In this document: positions 43,592 to 52,028 of the stretch, piece by piece
Layout: each line of letters opens with the position of its first letter
Position numbering within the stretch: the first letter of the stretch is position 1
Assembly (NCBI GenBank): GCA_964426945.1
Contig: CAYRSS010000022.1
Coordinates: 1-61,443, forward strand
Reading direction: 5' to 3'
From: CAYRSS01 sp964426945
Lineage (GTDB): Bacteria; Planctomycetota; Phycisphaerae; UBA1845
DNA: 61,443 nucleotides
Made by a program: the position numbers and the translations under genes
Notes under the pieces: generated by a model
Told to the model about the DNA's origin: nothing
Database searches by the model: none
Seen by the model: only the letters and a program-made list of their open reading frames with translations

Positions 43592-43621
43592 TTGACACGA
43601 CGGATGCCATTTCTGTAGCGT
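43592..43621 (+). promoter_or_regulatory. Promoter candidate upstream of the DUF11 surface protein
   Basis: TTGACA (43592-43597), an 18-bp spacer and TAGCGT (43616-43621). The -10 region, CATTTCTGTAGCGT, closely resembles the CATTCCTGTAGCAT found upstream of the Cys-rich gene near 58300, so the two may share a regulator or sigma factor. A GG-N10-GC pattern like sigma-54 is present in the second copy but not this one. Confidence 0.45.
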
Positions 43622-44013
43622 GGAGGTGCTCCGGCAGCGGCGTCCATTCCGCCACGGCGCCGGCCGCGAGCCCCGGAGGGGTTCTGGGGGAAGCGAGCTT
43701 GCCTATCACCTCCCCCTCCGCGTGCGGGGTGGGGTGGACGGTCGCCATCGCGGCGCCGGCTCCACGCCGACTAATCCCATTTATTCCGCGCGAGAGTTTG
43801 GAGAGCGGTTTTCAACCATCAGGCGATCACGACGGGCATCGTTCGATCGCAGACCGGCACGTCGCCGCGGCAGCGCGGGACGCGGTGCATGTGCCAGAGG
43901 ACGGATTACAGGTTCCTTTCGTACGGGTGGCCGTGCACGGCGCGTAGCGCCGCCGCGGCGGGCCAAGCCCAACGCCCCTGCCACCCGACACCCTGATTCT
44001 CAGGAGGAGTTCC

Positions 44014-47000
44014 ATGTTGAGGCATCTGCGGTTTGGACTGGCAGCCTGCCTGGCGATGGCGACGAGCGCGAGCGCTCAACTCATCGTCGGCCAGGACAAC
44101 GCCAACGTACCGGTCTATCACGTCGATGTGATCACGGGCGTCGCCACGCCCCTGTTCACGCCGGCCGACAGCGGCATCACGGCCGGCGGCCCTAACGGCC
44201 TCGCGGTCGATGTCGCCACGGGCACCATTTACTGGACCGACAGCGACGTGCTTTATCGCGCCCGGTTCTACGACTACGACCCGAACAACCCGGGTCGCAT
44301 TCGCACCGAGGCCATCGGCCAGACCCGGCTGGGCGGCGGCGGACTGCAGATCTTCGACGGTCTGACCTTCGCCAACGGCGTGCTGTACGGCTCGGACGCC
44401 TTCCACTCCACCACGGGAGCGGGGCCTGAGGGCTTCTACAGCATCGACCTCAACACGCTCGAGTCGACGCTCCTCGTCGACCTCACGGCGACCAACAGCG
44501 GGTGGGACTTCCGCGGACTGGGCTACAACCCGACCGACGGGCTGTTCTACGCGTGCAACAACACGTTGTCGCCGAATGGACGCGGCGTGTACTCGGTCGA
44601 CATCCTCGGCACGGGCACGATCACGCTGCTGACCGCGTACAGCGGTTTCGCGGGCGAGGGCAACGACGTCGACGGCATCGCGGTCGGCGACGACGTGCTG
44701 TACCAGACGATCGACCAGGCCGGCGACTTCGGCGTGTACGACATGATCGCGCTGGGGTACCTCGCGCCGATCAGCCCGAATCCCTTCGGGGTGACGCAGT
44801 CGACGGCCGGCGGCGACTGGGGCGGCACGGCCGTGCTCACCCCCCCGCCGGGCACGAATCTCGGCGTGTTTACGTCGGTCAACCCGCCTGACAACCTCGA
44901 CGCCGAAGTCGGCGCCGTGCTGACCTACACCATCCAAGTGATGAACTTCGGTCCGGACCCGGCCACGGGCGTCGTGATGACGGCGAACGTGACGGGCGAC
45001 GCGGGCTTCAACATCGACGACATCACCGCCCCTTACGTCGAGAGCCCCCCGGGCACCATTACGGCCAATATCGGCAACCTCGGCGTGCTGGACAGCGTCA
45101 CGATTTTCGTCCAGATCACGACAACCTCGGAAGGCAACCTGGTCTTCTCGACCAGCGTGACCGGCGCCGAGAGCGATGGCTTCCTCGGCAATAACGAGGA
45201 CGGCACCGACACGCTCGTTCGCGTCTTCCCTGAACTCGAGGGCGTTTTCTCCGAGATCGCCTCGCACCCGTCGTCCGACGTGCCCGGCCTTTCCGGCAAG
45301 TTCACGTCGATCCAGCGTCCCTGGCGCAGCCCGGACGGCACCGACCTCGCCTTCATGGCGGGCACGAACATCGCGCCCTCTACCCAGGATTCAGTCATCG
45401 CGCACAGCGTCGATGGCACCTGGTCGATCGCCGTGCAGGAGACGGTCTCCACGCTCTCCAACGGCGGCCCGGTCACCTTCTTCTTCACCGACGCGAAGCT
45501 CGGCCTGACCAACGACGGCCGGCTCGGCTTCACCGGCGACGACAGCTTCGCCGCGACCAGCGCGGACGAAGTCATCGTCATTTCCGACGGTGCGACCAAC
45601 ACCGCGATCGTCCGCGAGGGCGACCAGATTCTCGCGCTCGCCCCGAACACCTACACGTTCGGCTCGACGCTTGATTCGGTGAACCTCACCACCAACGGCG
45701 ACGCCTGGTTCCGCGCCAGCAGCCTGAGCGGCGGCATCCCGAGCGCGGAAAACGCCGGCGTCTTCGGCGCCAGCGGCGGCATCAAGGTCGCCCAGAAGGG
45801 CGTGGACACGCCGGTCGGCGCGTCGAACGCGTGGGAGAACTTCGACTCCGACCTGTTCTACGTCGACGCGACGGCCATGAACTGGCTGGCGCAGGGTGAT
45901 ACGTCCGCCGGAACGACCGCGGATGACCTGCTGGTGGTCAACGGCACGGCCGTGATCCAGGAAGGTCAGATCCTCGCGGGTACAGACTTCCTGACGCCGG
46001 TAGCCGCGCCGAGCACGACCGCCGGCATCATCTTCCCTGAGATGATGTCTAACGGCGACTGGTACTGCCGCGGCACGAACACCGACGCCGAGGAGGACTG
46101 GGTCCTCAAGGGCAACGGCGCCAGCTTCAGCGTGATCGCCCGCCTCGGCGACGAGATCACTCCCGGCGCCGGCGAGCACTGGGATGACGCCACCGGCAAC
46201 GCCAGCGATTCGTTCGCCCCGACATTCCAGTTCGTGGCGGGCAACAACCAGGGCGACTACGTCGTCGCCGGACGGACGGACAACATCGACACCCGCGTCA
46301 ACACGGTCCTCGTGATCAACGGGCAGACCGTGGTGGCCCGCGAGAACGACCCGGTCGACCTCGACGGCAACGGCATCTTCGACGACGGTGCGTACATCCG
46401 CACCATCAGCACCGATGCCGCCGTGCTGACCGACGGCGGGTTGCTCTACTTCATGGCGGACCTGCGTGCCGACGGCACGCGCGGCCTGAGCGGCTCGGGC
46501 ACGTCGATCGGCGAGGCCCTCGTGGTCCTGCCGGTCCCTGTCACGCCGCCCCCGCCGGGTGCGGACATGACGATCGGCGTGACCTCCACGCCCGAGCTGG
46601 TGACCCGCGTCGGCGACAACGTGACCTACACGATCACGGTGTGCAACCTGGGTCTCGACACGGCCACCGACGTGGTCGTGACCAACAGTCTGCCCGCCGA
46701 AATCGACTTCGTATCGGCGACCGCCCCGCTGGCGGAGTTCCCCCCGGGTTCGGGCAATGTCACGGGCAGCATCGCTTCGATGAACGCTTCGGACTGCGTC
46801 GTGCTCGAGGTCGTCGGCCAGACCACGGCCGAGGGCAGCTTCCTGAACGAGGTGGGCGTCGAGGCCAACGAGGACGATCCGGCCCCGGGCAACAACGTGG
46901 CGTCGGCGGCCACCGAGGTCGACGACCACGCCGACATCTCGGTGACCAAGTTTGACAGCGGCGGTTCGGCGCCGAACGGCCAGTTTACCTACACCGTCCG

Positions 47001-49341
47001 CGTCGTGAACAACGGCCCGGCCGAGGCGACGAACGTCACGTTCATCGACTCGCTCCCGCCGGAGGTGACGTTCGTGTCGGCTACGAACGGCGCCGCGGAG
47101 ACCTTCCCGGGTTCGGGCGTGGTGACCGCAACGCTGGCGAGTGTTCCCGCGACGGGCATCCGCAACTTCGTCATCACGGTGCAGGCGCCGAACTTCGAGA
47201 CGACGGTGTTCAACAGCGTCGAGGCGAGCTCGGATGACACCGATCCGAACCTCGACAACAACACCGACACCATCTCGACCGACATCGGCTTCGGCGCTGA
47301 CACGCAGCTGACGATCGTCAACGAAGGCCCGGTGCGCGTCGGCGACAACGTGGTCTTCACGGTTACGATCTTCAATGACGGCCCGAATGTCGCCACGAAC
47401 GTGACGTTCCAGTCCCAGCTGCCGGCGGAGTTCACCTTCGTGTCGGCCGAGAACGGTCCGTTCGAAAACCCGCCGGGCTCAGGCCTGGTGGAGGCGAGCA
47501 TCCCCTCGCTCAACGCACTCGCCACGCGGACGATGACCGTCGTCGCGCAGAGCTCGATCGAGGGCACGTTCGACTACGTCGCCACCGTCTTCCAGAACGA
47601 AGGCGACCCGGATCCGTTCAACAACACCGTGACCGCGTCCAGCCGGGTGGGCAGCTTCTCGGATGTGCGCGTGATTCACTGCGAGGTGATCGGCCATCCG
47701 AAGTCCGTCGTGCCGGGCGCGCTCGGTGACGGCGGCGCCGCGGTCGACGCGGTGTTCGACACCATCTTCGACCTGACCGGAAGCTGGGGCGGCCACAAGT
47801 GGCTGCTGCGCGGCGACACCGATCAGGCTTCGACGGCGTCGATGGTGCTGCTGGTCGGCGAAGGCCAGGTCGGCAGCGTCTGGGCCCAGGAGAACCAGCC
47901 GGTGCACGGCGGCACGGGCGAGCTGTACGACTTCTTCGACAGCGGCGTCCTCGGCGGGTTCAACGACAACGGCGACTTCGCCTACAGCGCCCGCGCCAAG
48001 GCCGGCGTGAGCGGCACGCTCGAGAAGATCATCAAGGTCATCAACGGCGTGGGCTCGATCTCCCTGCAGCAGGGTGATCCGGTCACCGTCATCGCTGATC
48101 ATCCGAGCAACACTTTCGGCGACGAGCAGCTCGGCAACTCGGTCGGCGGCGTCCACCTGCTCAACAACGAGCGGGCCGGTTACACCGTGACGCCGATCCA
48201 GAACTGCCACAGCAGCTTCTACCCGGCGGCGTTCTATGACACGATTGCGTTCCTGCAGTCGGGCGCCAGCGCCATCGAGGGCGGGGTGTGGGACAACTTC
48301 AGCCTGGGCGACTTCCGCACCACGCCGGACGGCCTGCACTACTTCGCCATCGGCGATGACGACAACGTCGACACCACGATCGACGGCATCCTGGTCGTGG
48401 ACGATGCGGTCCGCATCCGTGAGGGCCAGGCGCTCGGCTTCGGCCTGGTCAGCACCATCACCTCCGCCGACATGGCGGCCAACGGCGACTGGTTCGCCCG
48501 CGGCTCCTACCAGGCGCCGGGTGGTGTGTGGGCGGTGCGTAACGGCACGCTGGTCGCTTCGACCGGCGACCTGATCACGCCGACCTCCGCGGACACCTGG
48601 GGCACCTCGTTCCTCGGGTTCACGGGCAACAGCCAGGGCGACTGGATCCTCGTCGGTACGACCGCCGGCGCGGACCCGGCGTCTGACACGGTGATCGTGT
48701 ACAACGGCACCCACGTCATCGCCCGCGAGAACGATCCGGTCGACCTCGACGAGAACGGCAAGTTCGACGACGACGCGTACATCGGTCGCGGCAACAACGC
48801 GCTCGGCGCGTTCGGCGCCGACGACGTGTTCCTCACCGAGGACGGCGTGGTCTACATCCTGACGACCCTGCGCGATGGCGCGGGCAACGATCTGGGTGTG
48901 GCCGGCGGCGACGCGTTTGTGGCGATCAACCTGTCGAGCGTCGTCAAGGGCGCGTGCTGCACGGACGGCGTCTGCACCGAGGTGACCGAGCCCGAGTGCT
49001 ACGGCTTCGTGTGCAACGTCCGGACGTACCTGCCGGGCTCGTTCAATGACTGCTACGGTGATGCGGACGGCAACGGCGTGGTCAACGCCGCCGATCGCGG
49101 ATTCATCTCCGCGAACGTCGGTGCGTCTGACGACGTCTCCGTCTGCCTCTACGATATGGACGGCAACGGCGTCGTGAACGCAGCCGACCGCGGTTTCGTC
49201 TCGGCGACGATCGGCCTGTGTGTGGCACTGCCTGATTTCCAGGACGGCAGCGGCCTCAACGGCGGCTCGCCGGATCCGCGCTTCGCCCACGGTGAGTACC
49301 AGGGCGTCGGCACGGAGTGCGCCTCGGTCGTCTGTCCGTAA
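44014..49341 (+). CDS. Giant surface protein with four DUF11 repeats, duplicated propeller-like region and dockerin-like tail
   Basis: A 1775-aa exported protein, start fixed by AGGAGG six bases before the ATG; the signal peptide ends SASAQ. Residues 22-280 form a beta-propeller-like domain. Four DUF11 repeats follow the order 283-400, then 849-970, 972-1090 and 1092-1212, each with Y/F-TI-V-N-GP-ATNV... and PAE-FVSA segments. Two related regions (about 405-845 and 1213-1640) separate and follow them; both carry the segment V-ARENDPVDLD-NG-FDD. The last 130 residues have a GACC Cys segment and two DGNGVVNAADRGF loops, closely related to the tail of the 5946-10064 protein. It ends at a textbook terminator. 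An adhesive surface role is inferred. Confidence 0.9.
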   Translation: MLRHLRFGLAACLAMATSASAQLIVGQDNANVPVYHVDVITGVATPLFTPADSGITAGGPNGLAVDVATGTIYWTDSDVLYRARFYDYDPNNPGRIRTEAIGQTRLGGGGLQIFDGLTFANGVLYGSDAFHSTTGAGPEGFYSIDLNTLESTLLVDLTATNSGWDFRGLGYNPTDGLFYACNNTLSPNGRGVYSVDILGTGTITLLTAYSGFAGEGNDVDGIAVGDDVLYQTIDQAGDFGVYDMIALGYLAPISPNPFGVTQSTAGGDWGGTAVLTPPPGTNLGVFTSVNPPDNLDAEVGAVLTYTIQVMNFGPDPATGVVMTANVTGDAGFNIDDITAPYVESPPGTITANIGNLGVLDSVTIFVQITTTSEGNLVFSTSVTGAESDGFLGNNEDGTDTLVRVFPELEGVFSEIASHPSSDVPGLSGKFTSIQRPWRSPDGTDLAFMAGTNIAPSTQDSVIAHSVDGTWSIAVQETVSTLSNGGPVTFFFTDAKLGLTNDGRLGFTGDDSFAATSADEVIVISDGATNTAIVREGDQILALAPNTYTFGSTLDSVNLTTNGDAWFRASSLSGGIPSAENAGVFGASGGIKVAQKGVDTPVGASNAWENFDSDLFYVDATAMNWLAQGDTSAGTTADDLLVVNGTAVIQEGQILAGTDFLTPVAAPSTTAGIIFPEMMSNGDWYCRGTNTDAEEDWVLKGNGASFSVIARLGDEITPGAGEHWDDATGNASDSFAPTFQFVAGNNQGDYVVAGRTDNIDTRVNTVLVINGQTVVARENDPVDLDGNGIFDDGAYIRTISTDAAVLTDGGLLYFMADLRADGTRGLSGSGTSIGEALVVLPVPVTPPPPGADMTIGVTSTPELVTRVGDNVTYTITVCNLGLDTATDVVVTNSLPAEIDFVSATAPLAEFPPGSGNVTGSIASMNASDCVVLEVVGQTTAEGSFLNEVGVEANEDDPAPGNNVASAATEVDDHADISVTKFDSGGSAPNGQFTYTVRVVNNGPAEATNVTFIDSLPPEVTFVSATNGAAETFPGSGVVTATLASVPATGIRNFVITVQAPNFETTVFNSVEASSDDTDPNLDNNTDTISTDIGFGADTQLTIVNEGPVRVGDNVVFTVTIFNDGPNVATNVTFQSQLPAEFTFVSAENGPFENPPGSGLVEASIPSLNALATRTMTVVAQSSIEGTFDYVATVFQNEGDPDPFNNTVTASSRVGSFSDVRVIHCEVIGHPKSVVPGALGDGGAAVDAVFDTIFDLTGSWGGHKWLLRGDTDQASTASMVLLVGEGQVGSVWAQENQPVHGGTGELYDFFDSGVLGGFNDNGDFAYSARAKAGVSGTLEKIIKVINGVGSISLQQGDPVTVIADHPSNTFGDEQLGNSVGGVHLLNNERAGYTVTPIQNCHSSFYPAAFYDTIAFLQSGASAIEGGVWDNFSLGDFRTTPDGLHYFAIGDDDNVDTTIDGILVVDDAVRIREGQALGFGLVSTITSADMAANGDWFARGSYQAPGGVWAVRNGTLVASTGDLITPTSADTWGTSFLGFTGNSQGDWILVGTTAGADPASDTVIVYNGTHVIARENDPVDLDENGKFDDDAYIGRGNNALGAFGADDVFLTEDGVVYILTTLRDGAGNDLGVAGGDAFVAINLSSVVKGACCTDGVCTEVTEPECYGFVCNVRTYLPGSFNDCYGDADGNGVVNAADRGFISANVGASDDVSVCLYDMDGNGVVNAADRGFVSATIGLCVALPDFQDGSGLNGGSPDPRFAHGEYQGVGTECASVVCP

Positions 49342-49378
49342 GTAGTTCGTCCGCGGGCCTGAGCCCGCATCAACACGG

Positions 49379-49421
49379 GGCCCCGCCCGCCCACCCACGG
49401 GCGGGCGGGGCCTTTTTCTTT
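49379..49421 (+). terminator. Rho-independent terminator after the DUF11 protein gene
   Basis: A perfect 14-bp GC stem (49379-49392 with 49399-49412), a 6-nt loop and an immediate TTTTTCTTT run. It lies about 40 bp after the stop codon and before the next gene on the same strand. Confidence 0.92.
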
Positions 49422-49505
49422 GTGACGCGCGATTCACGGCCACACATGGCGCACCGGCGGCTTCGTCGGCGAAGAGAGTTCCCCCTCGCAGGGAGGCACA
49501 CGCGT

Positions 49506-50843
49506 ATGACAGATGATGGTCTCTCCAGATCAGCGGTGCAGCCGACGCTGCGGATGGCGACGCTCGCCAGCCTCGCGCTCGGCGCCACGCTTCTCATGAC
49601 CGGGTCCGCGGAGGCTCAGTCCTCCGGACGAGCCCTCTTCGTGGCGAACAACGTCTCCGGCACGGTGTCCTCGTACCAGATGTCGGCGGCGGGGGAACTC
49701 GCACTTGTCGGCCACTTCACGGCCTCGGCCTATCCTTACTCGATCGACCTCTCCCCCGACGGCCGGTTCCTCGCCGTGGCCCACGCCTCGGCGGCGACCA
49801 ACGAAGTGCTGCTGGTGTACAACGTCTATCCCGACGGCTCGATGGACATCGCCGGGCAACGCACCGTACCTGACTCGCCCCTCGATGTCGTGTGGCTCAG
49901 CAACACTACCCTGGCGGTGACCCAGACCCAGAACTCCGCCGACAACTTCGTCAAGACCTACGCGTTCGACCCGAACTTCGGAACGCTCACCCAGATCGAC
50001 TCCGAATACACAGGGCGATTCAGCAGCAGCCTCGCGGTCACCCCCGACGGGGCATTCCTGTACGCCAACGAATCGGTGTATGGCGGCAACACCAACAAGA
50101 TCCGCTGGTTCGCGGTGCAGCCGAACGGCACGCTGACCTACGCCGGCGAGGTCGGGCTGGGATCGTACTACGCGCTCGACATGACGATCAGCCACGGCGG
50201 CGAGGCGCTCTACGCGGGTGGCGGCATCAGCGGCGACCGCCACGCGCTGCTCGCTTTCGATCTCGACCGGGGCAGCGGCCAGCTTACGCCGCACTTCGCT
50301 TCGCCCTACTACTCGCCGGGCAACTCGCCGGCCTACATCGCCGTGGGTCGCGGCGACACCCATCTGTTCGTCGGGCACGGAACGGACGCGACGGTGCGGT
50401 CGTTCCTGCTGGGCGAGGGCGGCGTACCCTCGGCGTCCGTGTTCTCGTACGACATCGGCCTGCAGGGCACCATCGGCGACGTTGTGACGCTTGAGAACTT
50501 CCTGATCGTGACCGACGAATCGACCGCGATCGACGGTATCGCCGGCGTCTACGTGTTCGACATTCAGCCGGACGGCACGTTCGTGCAGGTCGGCCCGGTG
50601 ACCTACGACGGCCAGCTTCGGCCCGAAGCGATGGCGGTGTGGACGCCGCCCGCGGCCACGGGCGATGCCAACGGCGACGGCGTCGCCGACCTGTTCGACT
50701 ATCCCGAGTTCATCCTCTGCTCGGACATCAGCGGCCCCGGCGTGGACCCGCAGTACCCGCCGTGCCTCGCGGCGTTCGACTTCGACTTCGACGGCGACGT
50801 GGACTTCGAGGACTTCGCGGGGTTCCAGCGGCTCATCGAGTGA
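49506..50843 (+). CDS. Secreted lactonase-like beta-propeller protein with dockerin-like tail
   Basis: A 445-aa exported protein; ATG 49506 has GGGAGG ten bases upstream, and the signal peptide ends in GSAEAQ. The core is a seven-bladed-type beta-propeller with repeated blocks such as LFVANNVSGTVSSYQM, SIDLSPDGRFLAVAHA, SLAVTPDGAFLYANES, DMTISHGGEALYAGGG and YIAVGRGDTHLFVGHG, the pattern of the 6-phosphogluconolactonase-like family. Catalytic function is not implied by such folds. The final 55 residues have GDANGDGVADLFDYPEF and AFDFDFDGDVDFEDFAGFQ, a two-loop dockerin-like tail like that of the 15004-15768 protein. It could be an exported lectin-like or scaffold protein. Confidence 0.85.
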   Translation: MTDDGLSRSAVQPTLRMATLASLALGATLLMTGSAEAQSSGRALFVANNVSGTVSSYQMSAAGELALVGHFTASAYPYSIDLSPDGRFLAVAHASAATNEVLLVYNVYPDGSMDIAGQRTVPDSPLDVVWLSNTTLAVTQTQNSADNFVKTYAFDPNFGTLTQIDSEYTGRFSSSLAVTPDGAFLYANESVYGGNTNKIRWFAVQPNGTLTYAGEVGLGSYYALDMTISHGGEALYAGGGISGDRHALLAFDLDRGSGQLTPHFASPYYSPGNSPAYIAVGRGDTHLFVGHGTDATVRSFLLGEGGVPSASVFSYDIGLQGTIGDVVTLENFLIVTDESTAIDGIAGVYVFDIQPDGTFVQVGPVTYDGQLRPEAMAVWTPPAATGDANGDGVADLFDYPEFILCSDISGPGVDPQYPPCLAAFDFDFDGDVDFEDFAGFQRLIE

Positions 50844-50927
50844 CCAAGGCGGGCCGCCGCTGGCCGATTCCCGACACCCGGGCAGCCCTGTCGCGAAGGC
50901 GGCCCCTCCGGCGTACAATCCGCGGCC

Positions 50928-52028
50928 GTGAGGCCGGTGACTCTCATCGTGGACGGCGGGCACCCTGACGGCCCCGCCGTAGCGGCCGCGCTTGGCGGCC
51001 TGGCGGCCGCCCTGCGCCCTCTCGGCGTGGAAGCCCGCACGATTATCAGGACAGGCCAGAGGGCTGCCGGTGAGGACCTGTCCGCCGGCGACTCCGCGGT
51101 GATGCATCTGTTCGGGATGCCGCCCGACACCGACCGACTGCTGCAACGGGCGGTTCAAGGCGGCGTGGCCTGTGTCGTATCCCCCCTGGGGGAGGCCACG
51201 ATCGGACCCTACCGCCGACCGGTCCTGGTGGATCGTCTCGCGCGCTGGCTCCGGGGATTGCCCGTGACGAGGCTGGCGGCGGCTGTGGCCGGGTGTACTT
51301 CCGCCGAAGAGGCGGCGTTGCGGGCTCAACGGGTCCATCGCCGCGTCGAGTTGCTGCCCCTCGGCGTCGCCGAGTCGGACTTTGCGGCCCCGCCTGCCGC
51401 CCGCGGGTCGGCCGGGCGGACGCTCCTGGTATTGCGTCCGCTGCACCCGATCGATGGGCCCCTGGCGCTGCTCAAGGCCCTGGCTGACCTTGGCCCGGCG
51501 GCGGATGGCTGGCAGATCGTCTTCGGCGGGCCCGCAGTCGGCGACTGGCGTTTGCAACTCGAGGCGGGGGTGCGACGCAAGGGCGCCGCAGATCGCGTGC
51601 GCTTCGAGCCCTCCGACGATCCCGCGACACACCGACGCCTGCTGGGGCAGGCCTCGTTGGTGGTGTCGCCGTCGTTGCACCACCGCGGCGACACGAGCGT
51701 GGCGATGGCCGTCGCGGCTGGCGTGCCCGTTGTGACGACGAGCTTCACCGCCCCGCCGTTGCCGGATGGCGCCATTCGCGTCTGCTCGCCGCGGCGGGAA
51801 GACCTCGCCACCGCGCTGCATGACCTGCTGACGGCCTCGCAGGCCGAGCTGATCCGACAGGGCGGCGCGGCGCGGGAGACTGCGCGCAAGAGTCTCGACT
51901 GGTCAGTAGTCGCCCCCCGATACGCGGCACTCTACGAAGACCTGGCCGGCCCGCGCGGCCGGGCAGGAACCCGATCCGTCCCTGCCTCACGCCAGGCCGC
52001 CGCCGGCGCGAGCGCCCAGCGTGATTGA
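50928..52028 (+). CDS. Family 4-type glycosyltransferase
   Basis: A 366-aa protein with the GT-B fold: an N-terminal Rossmann half and a C-terminal half with VELLPLGVAESDF, TLLVLRPLHPIDGP and IVFGGPAVGDW. The donor-binding helix is in SLVVSPSLHHRGDTSVAMAVAAGVPVVTTS, where the usual E-G-x-P-x-x-x-x-E block of family GT4 is replaced by GDTSVAMAVAAGVP. GTG start at 50928. Its stop (TGA) overlaps the ATG of the ABC exporter by one base, so both are made together. The pair looks like an envelope glycan or lipid step: glycosyl transfer followed by export. Confidence 0.8.
   Translation: MRPVTLIVDGGHPDGPAVAAALGGLAAALRPLGVEARTIIRTGQRAAGEDLSAGDSAVMHLFGMPPDTDRLLQRAVQGGVACVVSPLGEATIGPYRRPVLVDRLARWLRGLPVTRLAAAVAGCTSAEEAALRAQRVHRRVELLPLGVAESDFAAPPAARGSAGRTLLVLRPLHPIDGPLALLKALADLGPAADGWQIVFGGPAVGDWRLQLEAGVRRKGAADRVRFEPSDDPATHRRLLGQASLVVSPSLHHRGDTSVAMAVAAGVPVVTTSFTAPPLPDGAIRVCSPRREDLATALHDLLTASQAELIRQGGAARETARKSLDWSVVAPRYAALYEDLAGPRGRAGTRSVPASRQAAAGASAQRD

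Larger units (their letters stand above)
43258..44013. other. 756-bp divergent intergenic region between two surface-protein genes
   Basis: The longest gene-free stretch in the window, lying between the protease gene (minus) and the 1775-aa DUF11 protein gene (plus). Both adjoining genes have long predicted leaders. It contains a weak protease promoter (43426-43455) and a plus-strand promoter (43592-43621); the plus leader would be close to 390 nt. Several short GC hairpins occur, for example GGCGC/GCGCC near 43940. No tRNA, riboswitch or gene with a recognisable product was found. Confidence 0.6.

Noticed and set aside
49530..51821. 763-codon minus-strand frame across the propeller and glycosyltransferase genes
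   Set aside because: It spans two convincingly coded genes and the gap between them and shows no domain.
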